From: Arthrobacter sp. Edens01
GTDB taxonomy: Bacteria; Actinomycetota; Actinomycetes; Actinomycetales; Micrococcaceae
DNA: 64,000 nt
NCBI RefSeq assembly: GCF_001307035.1
Contig: NZ_LKIU01000004.1
Coordinates: 174,089-238,088 of the forward strand
Direction of reading: 5' to 3'
In this document: piece after piece, positions 35,354-44,770 of the stretch
Layout of the letters: every line of letters starts with the position of its first letter
Numbering within the stretch: the stretch's first letter is position 1
The notes under the pieces: model-generated
Seen by the model: the letters and a program-made list of their open reading frames with translations, nothing else
Told to the model about the DNA's origin: nothing
Databases searched by the model: none
Made by a program: the position numbers and the translations under genes

Positions 35354-36340
35354 TTAGACGGATGAACTCACATAGCCGCGCTGCTTGTCCACCACGTTCT
35401 CCGGGATACTGCCGGCGGACCAGCGCTGGAGGTTGGTGAGGAACTGCAGCGCCAGGGTGTTCCGCCAGCCCCGGATGTCCCCGGACATATGTGCGGAAAC
35501 GTGCACGTTCTCCGTGCCCCAGAACGGGTGGGAGGCGGGCACTGGCTCTTCGCGGAAGACATCCAGGGACGCGGCCGCGATTTGGCCGGTTCGGAGCGCC
35601 TGCAGCAGGGCGTCTTCATCCACGAGGGCTCCGCGGCCCACGTTGACCAGGTGGGCGGAGGGCTTCATGGCGGCCAGGACGGCGCCGTCCACCAGATCCC
35701 GGGTCTGGTCGGTGAGCGGTGCGGCGAGGACCAGGTGGTCTGCCCAGCCGGCGTGTTCTGCCAGTTCTGCGCTGGGAACCACCGTGCCAAAGTCCGGGTC
35801 GTCCTCCCGTGCGGTCCGTCCCACGCCGCGGACGGAGAGCCCGACGGCGCGCAGCAGCCTTGCTGTCGCACGCCCGATTCCGCCGGTGCCTACCACCAGG
35901 GCGCGGGAGCCATGTGTACCGGTGAGTTCGCGGTGCTGCCACACTGCCTCCTGCTGCAGTCGCTTGGACAGATGCAGCTGTTTGTCCTGCGCCAGGACGG
36001 ACGCGAGGACAAACTCGGCGATCGGCTGGTCGAAGACGCCGTGGGCGTTCGTCAGAACCACATCCGAACGGCGAAGGTCCTCAAAGAGCATGGCATCTAC
36101 GCCGGCGGCTGCCACGTGGACCCATTCCAGCGAATCGGCATAGGGCCAGGCATCGGCCAGCGCGGAGGAGAAAAAGTCCCAGAGGAACAGTGCCCGGGCC
36201 CCCGGCATCGCATTGGCGAGGCCGGCGGCGTCGGTGATCCTCACGTCTGCCAGGGCCTGGATCTCCGCCAGATTACTGGGCAGGGGCTGGCCGGGAGCCG
36301 CTAGGATGACCAGACGCGGTTTGCTCACAGTGTTACTCAC
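35354..36340 (-). CDS. D-2-hydroxyacid dehydrogenase (NAD-dependent)
   Basis: About 328 residues: NAD loop VVGTGGIGRATARLL, the conserved NVGRGALVDEDAL (Arg), FREEPVPASHPFW (Glu) and a His in VHVSAHMSGDIRG. It reduces 2-oxoacids to D-2-hydroxyacids or the reverse. The GTG at 36340 is the best start; the frame extends into the operator region upstream. It is divergent from the class III aminotransferase and may head the minus-strand operon. Confidence 0.88.
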   Translation of the reverse strand: MSNTVSKPRLVILAAPGQPLPSNLAEIQALADVRITDAAGLANAMPGARALFLWDFFSSALADAWPYADSLEWVHVAAAGVDAMLFEDLRRSDVVLTNAHGVFDQPIAEFVLASVLAQDKQLHLSKRLQQEAVWQHRELTGTHGSRALVVGTGGIGRATARLLRAVGLSVRGVGRTAREDDPDFGTVVPSAELAEHAGWADHLVLAAPLTDQTRDLVDGAVLAAMKPSAHLVNVGRGALVDEDALLQALRTGQIAAASLDVFREEPVPASHPFWGTENVHVSAHMSGDIRGWRNTLALQFLTNLQRWSAGSIPENVVDKQRGYVSSSV

Positions 36341-36365
36341 GCCACAACCGTATCTCCATTGCAGG

Positions 36366-36377
36366 ATTGTTGACAAT
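36366..36377. promoter_or_regulatory. GntR-type operator in the divergent promoter
   Basis: ATTGTTGACAAT has perfect ATTGT/ACAAT arms and shares GGATTGT-N-GACAA with 30872-30884. It lies between the divergent dehydrogenase and aminotransferase genes, where one protein could control both arms. Confidence 0.6.
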
Positions 36378-36405
36378 AGACATGTGTGAGCTGCATCATG
36401 GCCGC

Positions 36406-37719
36406 ATGACTTCCCTCAGCCCCGCCCTCAAGCAAGCCACTCCCGTGATCGTGGACCACGCCCTCGGCTGCTGGATCCACGGCACCGACGGCCGGGACTA
36501 CCTGGACTTCACCACCGGCATCGGCGTCACCAGCACCGGTCACTGCCATCCCAAAGTAGTGGAAGCCGCGCGGGAACAGGTCGGGAAGATCATCCACGCG
36601 CAGTACACCACCGTGATGCACAAACCGCTGCTGGAACTGACGGAAAAGCTCGGCGAAGTCCTTCCAACCGGACTGGACTCAGTGTTCTACGCGAACTCCG
36701 GCTCGGAAGCTGTCGAGGCCGCCGTCCGGCTGGCCCGCATGGCCACGGGACGGCCCAACATCGTGGTGTTCCAGGGCGGGTTCCACGGCCGCACGGTCGC
36801 CGCAGCATCCCTGACGACGGCGGGCACCAAGTTCTCCGCCGGCTTCGCACCGCTCATGGCCGGCGTCCACATGGCCGCCTTCCCCTACGCCTACCGCTAT
36901 GGCTGGGACGAAGACACCGCCGTCGCGTTCGCCCTGCAGGAACTGGACTACCTGCTGCAGACCCGCACCGATCCGAAGGACACCGCCGCGTTCCTGATCG
37001 AACCGGCACTTGGCGACGGCGGCTACCTGCCCACCCCGCCGGCCTTCCTGGAGGGCCTGCGGGAACGTGCGGACAAGTACGGCATCCAGCTGATCATTGA
37101 CGAAGTGCAGGCCGGCGTCGGCCGCATGGGCAAGTTCTGGGGCCACCAGTACTCCAGCGCCGTCCCGGACATCCTCATCACCGCCAAGGGCATCGCCTCC
37201 GGCTTCCCCATTTCAGCGATCGCTGCATCGACGGAGACCATGTCCAAGGCATGGCCCGGTTCCCAGGGAGGAACCTACGGTGGCAACGCAGTGTCTGCCG
37301 CCGCCGGCGTCGCGACCCTGGAAGTGGTGCAGGAAGAAAACCTGGTGGAGAACTCCCAGATCCGCGGCGAACAGCTCCAAACGGGGCTGCTGGAGATCCA
37401 GGAACGGTTCCCGGTGATCGGCAACGTCCGCGGGCTGGGGCTGATGCAGGGCATCGAGTTCACCGGCCAGGACGGGACGCCCGACGCCGCCACGGCCGCC
37501 GCCGTGCAGCAGGCCACCACCGAGCAGGGACTGCTCACGCTGACCTGCGGACCGGCCGGCAACGTGGTCCGGCTGATCCCGGCACTGGTGGTCTCGGCCG
37601 AGGAAATCGCCACGGGACTGGAACGCTTCGAAGCCGCGCTCGCCGCCGTCGCGGGTGCTGTTCCGGCCGCGGCTGGAACCGCGCCTGCAACCACCTCGGC
37701 AAGCACGGAGCGCCGATGA
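36406..37719 (+). CDS. Class III aminotransferase (4-aminobutyrate type)
   Basis: A 437-residue omega-aminotransferase: GCWIHGTDGRDYLDFTTGIG, FYANSGSEAVEAAVRLAR, FHGRTVAAASLTTAG, IDEVQAGVGRMGKFWGHQ and the PLP Lys in LITAKGIASGFP. It probably uses GABA, DABA or a related diamine. The ATG at 36406 fits homologues; the ATG at 36382 is possible. The end overlaps the next gene by 4 bp. With the semialdehyde dehydrogenase two genes on, it forms a classic amine-to-acid pair. Confidence 0.9.
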   Translation: MTSLSPALKQATPVIVDHALGCWIHGTDGRDYLDFTTGIGVTSTGHCHPKVVEAAREQVGKIIHAQYTTVMHKPLLELTEKLGEVLPTGLDSVFYANSGSEAVEAAVRLARMATGRPNIVVFQGGFHGRTVAAASLTTAGTKFSAGFAPLMAGVHMAAFPYAYRYGWDEDTAVAFALQELDYLLQTRTDPKDTAAFLIEPALGDGGYLPTPPAFLEGLRERADKYGIQLIIDEVQAGVGRMGKFWGHQYSSAVPDILITAKGIASGFPISAIAASTETMSKAWPGSQGGTYGGNAVSAAAGVATLEVVQEENLVENSQIRGEQLQTGLLEIQERFPVIGNVRGLGLMQGIEFTGQDGTPDAATAAAVQQATTEQGLLTLTCGPAGNVVRLIPALVVSAEEIATGLERFEAALAAVAGAVPAAAGTAPATTSASTERR

Positions 37720-40700
37720 CAAAAACCGGCCTCGCCGCCCCGTCTGCAGCTGCCGCCGGCGCACCGGATGCCGGTGAGCTGCTGGACGGGCTGGCCGCGG
37801 CGGGAGTCGAAGCCGACGGTTCGTCCCGCCGGCGGGCGGAGTATTCCTTCGACGCCTCGAACTACCGGGTACCGCCGCTGGCTGTGGTGTTCCCGCGGTC
37901 GGTAGACGACGTCGTCGCTGTCCTGAAAGTGTGCCGGGAGACCGGGACGCCGCTGATCAGCCGCGGCGGCGGCACGTCCATGGCCGGCAACGCGGTTGGC
38001 CCCGGCGTGGTGCTGGACTTTTCCCGGTATCTGAACCGGATCGGCACCGTGGACGAGGACGCCCGAACAGTGGCCGTGGAACCCGGCGTCGTGCTTGCGG
38101 TCCTGAGCCGGGAAGTCGAACGCGCCACCGGCAACCGGTTCAGTTTTGCCCCCGATCCGTCCTCCAGGAACCGTGCCACTGTGGGCGGGGCGCTGGGCAA
38201 CGACGCGTGCGGTAACCACTCGGTGCGCTACGGCCGCACCTCGGACCATGTGGCGGAGCTCGACGTCGTCACGGCCGACGGCGCGCAGCTCACCGCCACC
38301 GGGACAGGGATCCGGGCCACCCATCCCGGGGATGCGTACTCCGAACAGCGTGCCGCCGAACTGGCCGCGGGGCTTCAGGACCTGGCGCATTCCAACCTGG
38401 CCGGTTTCCGGACCGAACTCGGACGGATCCAGCGTCAGGTCTCCGGCTATCACCTGGCCAACCTGCTGCCTGAGCACGGCTTCAACGTGGCCCGCGCGCT
38501 CGTGGGGTCGGAGGGCACCTGCGCCGTGATCGTTGGTGCGCGGATGAAGCTGGTGCCCAAACCGGCCAGCGCGCTGCTGGTCTGCCTCGGCTACGAGGAT
38601 GTGGTGGAGGCCGCCCGGGACATCGGAACCATCCTCGAGTTTTCGCCCGCCGCCGTCGAGGGCATCGACGAAGCCATCGTGGACACCATGCGGTTCCGCC
38701 GCGGCGCGAACTCGGTGACCGGCCTGCCCGCGGGCAGGGCCTGGCTGTACGTGGATCTCGACGGCGACGACCCCGCCTCCGTGCAGGTCGACGCGGACCG
38801 GCTGCTGGCCCGGCTGCAGGAAAACGGCCGGCTGGTCGAGGGACGTCCGGTGCCGGACGGCGTCGAACGGGCATCGCTGTGGCGGGTACGGGAAGACGGG
38901 GCCGGGCTGTCCTCGCGGCTGTCCACCGGAGGGGAGTCCTGGCCCGGGTGGGAGGATTCCGCCGTCGCACCGGAGAACCTGGCCGATTACCTGGCGGACT
39001 TCCGGGACCTGCTGGCCCGCTTTGAGCTGAAGGGTGTGATGTACGGGCACTTCGGCGCCGGCTGTATGCACATCCGCATTACCTATGACCTGCGGACCGA
39101 TGCCGGCCGGGCCGTGTTCCGGGAGTTCTCCCGGGAAGCGGCGGAGCTGGTGGTGCGGCACGGCGGATCACTCTCCGGGGAGCATGGTGACGGCAGGGCG
39201 CGGTCCGAGCTGCTGCCGCTAATGTATTCGCCACGGATGCTGGCCGCCTTTGCTGAGTACCGGCGGCTCTGGGATCCGGACGGGATCCTGAACCCCGGAT
39301 CGCTGACGGACCCGGATCCGATCGACGCGCATCTGGCCCTGCAAGGCGTGCCCAGCCGGGAATGGCGGACCAGCTTTGATCTGCGGCCGCTGCACGCCGG
39401 TGGCGGATCGACTGCTGAAACCGACGATCCCGGTACGTCGGCCGGAGCCGCGGTGGACCCCTTTGTCCATGCGGTGCAGAGCTGCATCGGAGTGGGCCGC
39501 TGCCGTACCGACACCGGCGGGGTGATGTGTCCAAGCTACCGGGCCACCCGGGATGAGAAGGACTCCACCCGGGGACGGGCGCGGGTGCTGCAGGAAATGG
39601 TCCGCGGTGCGCGCACTGTGGAGGAGGGATGGAAGTCCGAGGAGGTCCGCGAAGTTCTGGACCTTTGCCTGTCCTGTAAGGCGTGCTCCACAGACTGTCC
39701 CACCGGCGTGGACATGGCGACCTACAAGTCGGAGTTCTTTGACCACTACTACCGGGGACGGCTGCGGCCGCTGTCGCACTTTTCGCTGGGCTGGCTGCCG
39801 CGCTGGCTGAAGCTCACCGGCCGGATTGCCCCGCTGGTCAACGCCGTGCTGGCCACACCGTTTGGGAAGGTTGCTGCCCGGCTGGGCGGACTGACCACGG
39901 AACGGTCGCTGCCGCGGTTCGCACCTGCGGGGGCGTGGCGGAAGGAAGTCGCTGCGGCTTCTTCGGCGGCGGGCACACCGGGCGCACCGGGAGGACCGGG
40001 CGGAACCGGGAATGAGGTGCGCGGCGCAGAGGCGAGCGGCGCGGCCGTGACAGGCGTAGCCGGGCGGAACGCCGGCGTCGTGCTTTTTGTGGACACCTTC
40101 ACCCGGGGTTTCCGTCCCGAGGTGGCCGGTGCGGCCGCCCGCGTCCTGGAAGGGGCGGGGGAGCGGACGGAATGCTCGGCCGATGCGTGCTGCGGCCTGA
40201 CGTGGATTTCCACCGGGCAACTCGGCACGGCGAAAAAGGTGCTGGCGAAAGCTGCCGAAACGCTGGATGACGGGACCGAGCGGCCGATCGTCGTCGTCGA
40301 GCCCAGCTGCGCCGCCGCGCTGCGGAAGGACCTGCCCGAACTGGTGCATACCGACCAGGCCCGCCGGGTCGCCGCACGGGTCCGCAGTTTCGCCGGGTAC
40401 GTGGGCGAGCTTGCGGCCTCCGGGTGGACACCGGCGCCGGCTGCCGCGCTGCCGGAGAAGGTGGTGCTGCAGACGCACTGCCACGAGTACTCCGTCTTCG
40501 GTGCCGGAACGCAGAAGACCGCGCTCGCAGCTCTCGGGATTCCGGAGGTGGTGGACGCTACCGGGTGCTGCGGTGTGGCCGGGAACTTCGGGTTCGAGAA
40601 AGACCACTACGAGGTCAGCATGCAGGTGGCTGAGCAGGCTCTGGCACCTGCGCTGCGCGGCACGGATGCCGGAACAGTGGTCCTCACCGATGGTTTCTCC

Positions 40701-40838
40701 TGCGCCATGCAGGTTCAGCAGCTCGACGCCGCCCGGCCCGGCACCCACCTGGCCCAGCTCCTTGACCCCGGCACCGGGCCCAACCTGGACGCCCCGACCA
40801 GCTTCCCGACCCCTCAAGCAAAGGACTCCGAAGAATGA
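37716..40838 (+). CDS. FAD-linked and Fe-S oxidoreductase (GlcD/Dld-type fusion)
   Basis: A 1040-residue fusion. N-terminal FAD_binding_4 (RGGGTSMAGNAVGPGVVLDF, GGALGNDACGNHSVRYG), a FAD-oxidase C domain, then 4Fe-4S cysteines (CIGVGRCRTD and CLSCKACSTDCPTG) and two CCG repeats (ADACCGLTWIS, ATGCCGVAGNFGFEKD). It oxidises a 2-hydroxyacid and passes electrons to the membrane chain, so it can use the D-2-hydroxyacid made or consumed by the neighbouring dehydrogenase. Translation is coupled at both ends by ATGA overlaps. Confidence 0.9.
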   Translation: MTKTGLAAPSAAAAGAPDAGELLDGLAAAGVEADGSSRRRAEYSFDASNYRVPPLAVVFPRSVDDVVAVLKVCRETGTPLISRGGGTSMAGNAVGPGVVLDFSRYLNRIGTVDEDARTVAVEPGVVLAVLSREVERATGNRFSFAPDPSSRNRATVGGALGNDACGNHSVRYGRTSDHVAELDVVTADGAQLTATGTGIRATHPGDAYSEQRAAELAAGLQDLAHSNLAGFRTELGRIQRQVSGYHLANLLPEHGFNVARALVGSEGTCAVIVGARMKLVPKPASALLVCLGYEDVVEAARDIGTILEFSPAAVEGIDEAIVDTMRFRRGANSVTGLPAGRAWLYVDLDGDDPASVQVDADRLLARLQENGRLVEGRPVPDGVERASLWRVREDGAGLSSRLSTGGESWPGWEDSAVAPENLADYLADFRDLLARFELKGVMYGHFGAGCMHIRITYDLRTDAGRAVFREFSREAAELVVRHGGSLSGEHGDGRARSELLPLMYSPRMLAAFAEYRRLWDPDGILNPGSLTDPDPIDAHLALQGVPSREWRTSFDLRPLHAGGGSTAETDDPGTSAGAAVDPFVHAVQSCIGVGRCRTDTGGVMCPSYRATRDEKDSTRGRARVLQEMVRGARTVEEGWKSEEVREVLDLCLSCKACSTDCPTGVDMATYKSEFFDHYYRGRLRPLSHFSLGWLPRWLKLTGRIAPLVNAVLATPFGKVAARLGGLTTERSLPRFAPAGAWRKEVAAASSAAGTPGAPGGPGGTGNEVRGAEASGAAVTGVAGRNAGVVLFVDTFTRGFRPEVAGAAARVLEGAGERTECSADACCGLTWISTGQLGTAKKVLAKAAETLDDGTERPIVVVEPSCAAALRKDLPELVHTDQARRVAARVRSFAGYVGELAASGWTPAPAAALPEKVVLQTHCHEYSVFGAGTQKTALAALGIPEVVDATGCCGVAGNFGFEKDHYEVSMQVAEQALAPALRGTDAGTVVLTDGFSCAMQVQQLDAARPGTHLAQLLDPGTGPNLDAPTSFPTPQAKDSEE

Positions 40839-42319
40839 CAACGCAAACGAGCACCACCTCGCAGGCTGCCCGGGACGCCGTCGCCAAGGTCAGCACCGGC
40901 GTGTTCATTGACGGGCAGTGGAGCGAGGCGGCGTCCGGTGCCCGGTTCGACGTCGTGAATCCCGCTACCGAAGAGGTCATCGCCACGGTGGCCGACGGCG
41001 GTCCGGAGGACGCGCAGCGCGCGATCGAAACCGCCGGACGGGTGCAGAAGGAATGGGCCGCGACGGCGCCGCGGGAACGCAGCGAGATCCTGCGCCGCGC
41101 TTATGACCTGATCATGGCCCGGCAGGATGAGCTGGCACTGATCATGACCACGGAGATGGGCAAACCGCTGGCCGAGGCCAAGGGCGAGGTCGCATACGCT
41201 GCCGAGTTCTTCCGCTGGTTCTCCGAGGAAGCCGTGCGGATCGGCGGTGACTTCTCCTCCACAGGCGACGGGAAGACCCGGATCCTGGTGTCCAAGGAAC
41301 CCGTGGGGCCGTGTGTGCTGGTGACGCCGTGGAATTTCCCGTTGGCTATGGGCACCCGGAAGATCGGCCCGGCCATCGCGGCGGGCTGCACCATGGTGTT
41401 CAAGCCGGCCAACCTGACGCCGCTGTCCTCGCTGGCGCTGGTGGACATCCTGGTGGAAGCCGGGCTGCCCGCCGGAGTCCTGAACGTGGTGTGCACGTCG
41501 AAGGCGTCCTCGGTGGTGTCGCCGTGGATGTCCAGCGGCATTGCCCGGAAGGTCAGCTTCACCGGCTCCACCGCCGTGGGCGTGCGGCTGCTGGAGCAGG
41601 CCGCGGAGCATGTGATGCGCTCCTCGATGGAACTGGGCGGCAACGCACCGTTCATTGTCTTCGAGGACGCGGACCTGGACCGTGCCGTGGACGGCGCCGT
41701 GGCCGCGAAAATGCGGAACATGGGGGAGGCCTGCACCGCCGCGAACCGGCTGCTTGTGCAGCGTTCGGTCGCGGATGAGTTCGCCCGCCGGCTCGCCGCC
41801 CGTCTGGGCGCGCTCTCGGTGGGTGACGGCGCGGAGCCGGGCACCGACGTCGGGCCCCTGGTGGAGGAGAAAGCGCTGTCCAAGGTGCAGGAACTGGTGG
41901 ACGACGCCGTCGCCAAGGGTGCGGAGGTAATCTGCGGAGGTTCGCGGCCGGAGCGGCCCGGGTACTTCTACGCGCCGACGGTCCTGTCCGGGGTGAATCC
42001 GGAGTCGGACCTGATGAATGAGGAGATTTTCGGTCCGGTGGCGCCCGTCATCCCGTTCGATACCGAGGACGAGGTCACCCGGCTGGCGAACGATACTCCG
42101 TGGGGCCTGGTCGGCTACCTGTTCACGCAGGACGTGGACCGTGGTTTCCGGATGGGCGAGGCGCTGGAGGTGGGCATGGTCGGGCTGAACACCGGCATTG
42201 TCTCCAACCCGGCAGCACCGTTCGGCGGCGTCAAGGCATCCGGCCTGGGCCGCGAAGGCGGGCGCGTGGGGATTGAAGAGTTCCTGGAAACGAAGTACCT
42301 GGCGATGCCCAGGACCTAG
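40835..42319 (+). CDS. gabD: NAD(P)-dependent semialdehyde dehydrogenase
   Basis: A 494-residue aldehyde dehydrogenase: LVTPWNFPLAMGTRKIGPAI, FTGSTAVGVRLL, catalytic Glu in SMELGGNAPF and Cys in MGEACTAANRL, then EIFGPVAPVI. Closest in pattern to succinate-semialdehyde dehydrogenase; aspartate-semialdehyde-type use is possible. The start overlaps the previous stop by 4 bp. Confidence 0.9.
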   Translation: MTTQTSTTSQAARDAVAKVSTGVFIDGQWSEAASGARFDVVNPATEEVIATVADGGPEDAQRAIETAGRVQKEWAATAPRERSEILRRAYDLIMARQDELALIMTTEMGKPLAEAKGEVAYAAEFFRWFSEEAVRIGGDFSSTGDGKTRILVSKEPVGPCVLVTPWNFPLAMGTRKIGPAIAAGCTMVFKPANLTPLSSLALVDILVEAGLPAGVLNVVCTSKASSVVSPWMSSGIARKVSFTGSTAVGVRLLEQAAEHVMRSSMELGGNAPFIVFEDADLDRAVDGAVAAKMRNMGEACTAANRLLVQRSVADEFARRLAARLGALSVGDGAEPGTDVGPLVEEKALSKVQELVDDAVAKGAEVICGGSRPERPGYFYAPTVLSGVNPESDLMNEEIFGPVAPVIPFDTEDEVTRLANDTPWGLVGYLFTQDVDRGFRMGEALEVGMVGLNTGIVSNPAAPFGGVKASGLGREGGRVGIEEFLETKYLAMPRT

Positions 42320-42403
42320 GTTGATGGCCCGGCAGGGGACCGGGCAGCAGAGCAGCACACGGCACCACCGAAGCAGCCAATCACTCGTATGAAGGATGGA
42401 CCG

Positions 42404-43846
42404 ATGTCAGCTAACTCCCAGCCCCTAAATGCACCCGCCCCGGTTCCGGGCGCCGAACCCGAAGGCAGGGAAGCGAAAAAGACCCTGCACCGGTCCATCC
42501 TCGGCTCGGCCCTGGGCAATGCCGTTGAGTGGTTCGACTACGGGGTCTACGGCTACCTGACCATTTACATGGCCGTGAACTTCTTCGGGTCGGAAGACGG
42601 CGACGGCGGCCTGGGCGTCACGCTCACGCTCGCCACCCTGGCGCTGTCCTTCCTGGTCCGTCCGCTGGGCGGTCTGATCCTGGGCCCGCTGGGGGACAAG
42701 GTGGGCCGGCAGAAGGTCATGGTGCTCACCGTGACGCTGATGACCCTGGCCACCGGCTGCATCGGGCTGCTGCCGACGTTTGAAACGGCGGGCCTGCTGG
42801 CTCCGGTGCTGCTGCTGATCTGCCGTCTGGTGCAGGGGTTCTCTGCCGGCGGCGAGTACGGCGGTGCTGCGGTGTATATGGCGGAGTCGGCTCCGGATAA
42901 GCGCCGTGGTTTCTTCGGGTCGTTCCTCGAGTTCGGCACCACGGTGGGCTTCATCCTTGCGGCGATTGTCTGCACCACTACCATCACCCTGGTTGGCGAC
43001 GAGGGGATGCTGGAGGGCTGGTGGCGGCTGCCGTTCCTGCTGACCATTCCGCTGGGTCTGACGGCACTGTGGATCCGGACCCGGCTGGTGGAGGCTCCGG
43101 TCTTCGCGGAGGCCTCGGCGCACCGGGAGACCCTGAAGTCCCCGCTGCGGCAGGTGCTGGCGCAGAACTGGCGGCAGCTGCTGGTCCTGGCCGGGTTTGT
43201 GGTGCTGTTGAACGTGGCGTTCTACCTGATCCTCGGATACATGCCCACCTACATGAGCGGGCAGCTGGGGCACAGCACCGCGCAGGGCAATTGGATGCTG
43301 GTGGCCGTGATGGCTCTGATGCTGCTGGCGATTCCGCCGGTCGGTGCGCTCTCTGACCGGATAGGCCGCAAACCGCTGCTGCTGACCGCGGCTGTTGGCT
43401 ACATTGTGCTCTCGGTTCCGGCGATCATGCTCCTGGGTGTGGAGAGCCTGATCCTGCAGTTCCTAGGACTGGCTGTATTGGGCTTCCTGCTGGTGATCCT
43501 AGTGTCCTCGGTGTCATCCACGCTGCCTGCACTGTTCCCGACGGCGGTCCGGTACACGGGCTTTGCCCTGGCCTATAACTTCTCTACGGCCTTCTTTGCC
43601 GGTCCGTCGCAGACCATCGCCAACCAGCTGATCGAGACGACCGGGAATCAGCTGGTGCCGGGCTGGTACATGGCGATTGCCGGCGTCATCGGCCTGGTGA
43701 GCATCCTGTGCATGCGGGAGACCGCCCAGGCAACGCTGCGCGGCGAAGTGATTCCCGGCGCTCCGGATTCAGTGGGCTGGCCGAAGAAGGTTTATCTGGA
43801 GGAGAACCGGGTGGATGCTGAGGAGCGGCGGCGGGTGGGGGTTTAA
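42404..43846 (+). CDS. MFS transporter, metabolite:H+ symporter (MHS) family
   Basis: A 480-residue 12-span permease with the MHS hallmarks GNAVEWFDYGVYGYL at the first helix, RPLGGLILGPLGDKVGRQK in loop 2-3, and CRLVQGFSAGGEYGGAAVYM. ProP-like relatives carry betaine, proline, ectoine or 2-oxoacids. GAAGGA precedes the ATG at 42404. It ends the catabolic plus-strand operon and probably imports the substrate. A small, diverged fragment of a related permease occurs at 47816-47884. Confidence 0.9.
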   Translation: MSANSQPLNAPAPVPGAEPEGREAKKTLHRSILGSALGNAVEWFDYGVYGYLTIYMAVNFFGSEDGDGGLGVTLTLATLALSFLVRPLGGLILGPLGDKVGRQKVMVLTVTLMTLATGCIGLLPTFETAGLLAPVLLLICRLVQGFSAGGEYGGAAVYMAESAPDKRRGFFGSFLEFGTTVGFILAAIVCTTTITLVGDEGMLEGWWRLPFLLTIPLGLTALWIRTRLVEAPVFAEASAHRETLKSPLRQVLAQNWRQLLVLAGFVVLLNVAFYLILGYMPTYMSGQLGHSTAQGNWMLVAVMALMLLAIPPVGALSDRIGRKPLLLTAAVGYIVLSVPAIMLLGVESLILQFLGLAVLGFLLVILVSSVSSTLPALFPTAVRYTGFALAYNFSTAFFAGPSQTIANQLIETTGNQLVPGWYMAIAGVIGLVSILCMRETAQATLRGEVIPGAPDSVGWPKKVYLEENRVDAEERRRVGV

Positions 43847-43892
43847 GGGATCACCGCGCTCTTGAACACGCACGGCACACGCCACTCTGCGC

Positions 43893-44111
43893 TCTTCCTA
43901 CAACCGCGGGACGCCGATCATCCTGGCCGCACTGCGTGCTCGCGTACTCGTTCCTGCTGAACCTCGGCACATCTACGCCATGGGCGGGAACCTGCACGCG
44001 GCCGTGATATCCGGGGTGAAGGCCCGCTGGGTAAACTTTATGGTGTTCGCGAACATGGGGTTCCTTGCAGGGCTTGCCGCCGTGGTGAGCACGGCGCGTG
44101 CCGGCGGGTAG
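43893..44111 (+). pseudogene. Fragment of an mmsB-like sugar permease
   Basis: The stretch encodes [38 protein letters not shown] and VVSTARAGG before a stop, matching mmsB around 29200-29440. The 5' side has small deletions. Differences from the intact gene are mostly third-position, so it comes from a diverged copy and not a recent local duplication. Confidence 0.85.
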
Positions 44112-44129
44112 CTACCCGTTCCAGCCGCG

Positions 44130-44506
44130 TCAGTTTGTGGGCATGTGCCGCAGGTACATCAGCGCATATGTCCGCGCCGCAGCAACCAGTTCGGTCACCC
44201 TCACGGACTCGTTGATTTGATGGGCCCGGTCGTTTAGGCCCCGGGTCCCAGGACGATCACCGGAACGCCGAAGTCCCGGGCGACGAATCCGCCGTCGCGC
44301 GCTGCAGACCACCCCGTGACTCCACTGTCCACACCAACGTCTGCCAGCGCCGACACGGCATTGGCCACCAGGGGACGGTCGGGCGACGTACGGACTCCGG
44401 GCATCTCCATGGTTGCACGCCGTCACGGTGATCCCGTCCCCGTCGAGGCCCGCGACGCGGATCCCGGTCAAAAGCGCGGCGAGAATCGCCTGCGGATCCT
44501 CGCCGA
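44130..44506 (-). pseudogene. Fragment of an M20 hydrolase (C-terminal third)
   Basis: It aligns along its length with 31660-32035 of the intact M20 gene. In-frame pieces read DRAHQINESVRVTELVAAAR and YALMYLRH, near-identical to the intact DQAHQVNESVSVAELLAAAR. At least two indels break the frame (near 44240 and 44415). Confidence 0.85.
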
Positions 44507-44525
44507 CCAGACCGGCTCAGGATCA

Positions 44526-44637
44526 CGCAGCGTCATCGCTATGAACATCAACGGCATGGGACCAGTGCTGCTCGTGCTCGGACTGATCGGTGCCTTCACC
44601 TTGCTTACAGTGCACGGGGCGGGGTGCCGAGGGAATC
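44526..44637 (+). pseudogene. Fragment of the two-span membrane paralogue
   Basis: Encodes SVIAMNINGMGPVLLVLGLI and GAFTLLTVHGAG, matching the C-terminal ~30 residues of copy B (30658-30765), then diverges. Same strand as the intact genes. Confidence 0.8.
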
Positions 44638-44649
44638 TAGGCGCGTCGC

Positions 44650-44770
44650 GTTTCAGCGTGATGTCCGGCCGCTTTGCCCGCGGCGGTTGCACAGGGGCTC
44701 GCTTTGCCAGGCAGCAGAGGTCGGCCTCCTCCCTGGGAATGATCCAATGGAGTTCGGCCGGACCTGCCCG
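44650..44770 (-). pseudogene. Possible remnant of an HNH endonuclease
   Basis: Across frames on the minus strand one reads ELHWIIPREE and then, after a shift, SEPLCNRRGQSGRT, which resemble the ELHHIIPRE...EPLCN-C--RKT ends of HNH nucleases. Frameshifted and short; similarity is judged by eye only. Confidence 0.35.

Noticed and set aside
37275..39161. A 628-codon open frame on the minus strand
   Set aside because: It is antisense to the class III aminotransferase and FAD/Fe-S genes, both of which have full sets of family motifs. Long antisense frames are expected at this GC content.
39219..40841. A 540-codon open frame on the minus strand
   Set aside because: Shadow of the FAD/Fe-S oxidoreductase; the translation is rich in Arg, Gly and Pro and has no recognisable domain.
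40814..42358. A 514-codon open frame opposite the aldehyde dehydrogenase
   Set aside because: The plus-strand gene has catalytic Cys, Glu and NAD motifs; the minus frame has none.
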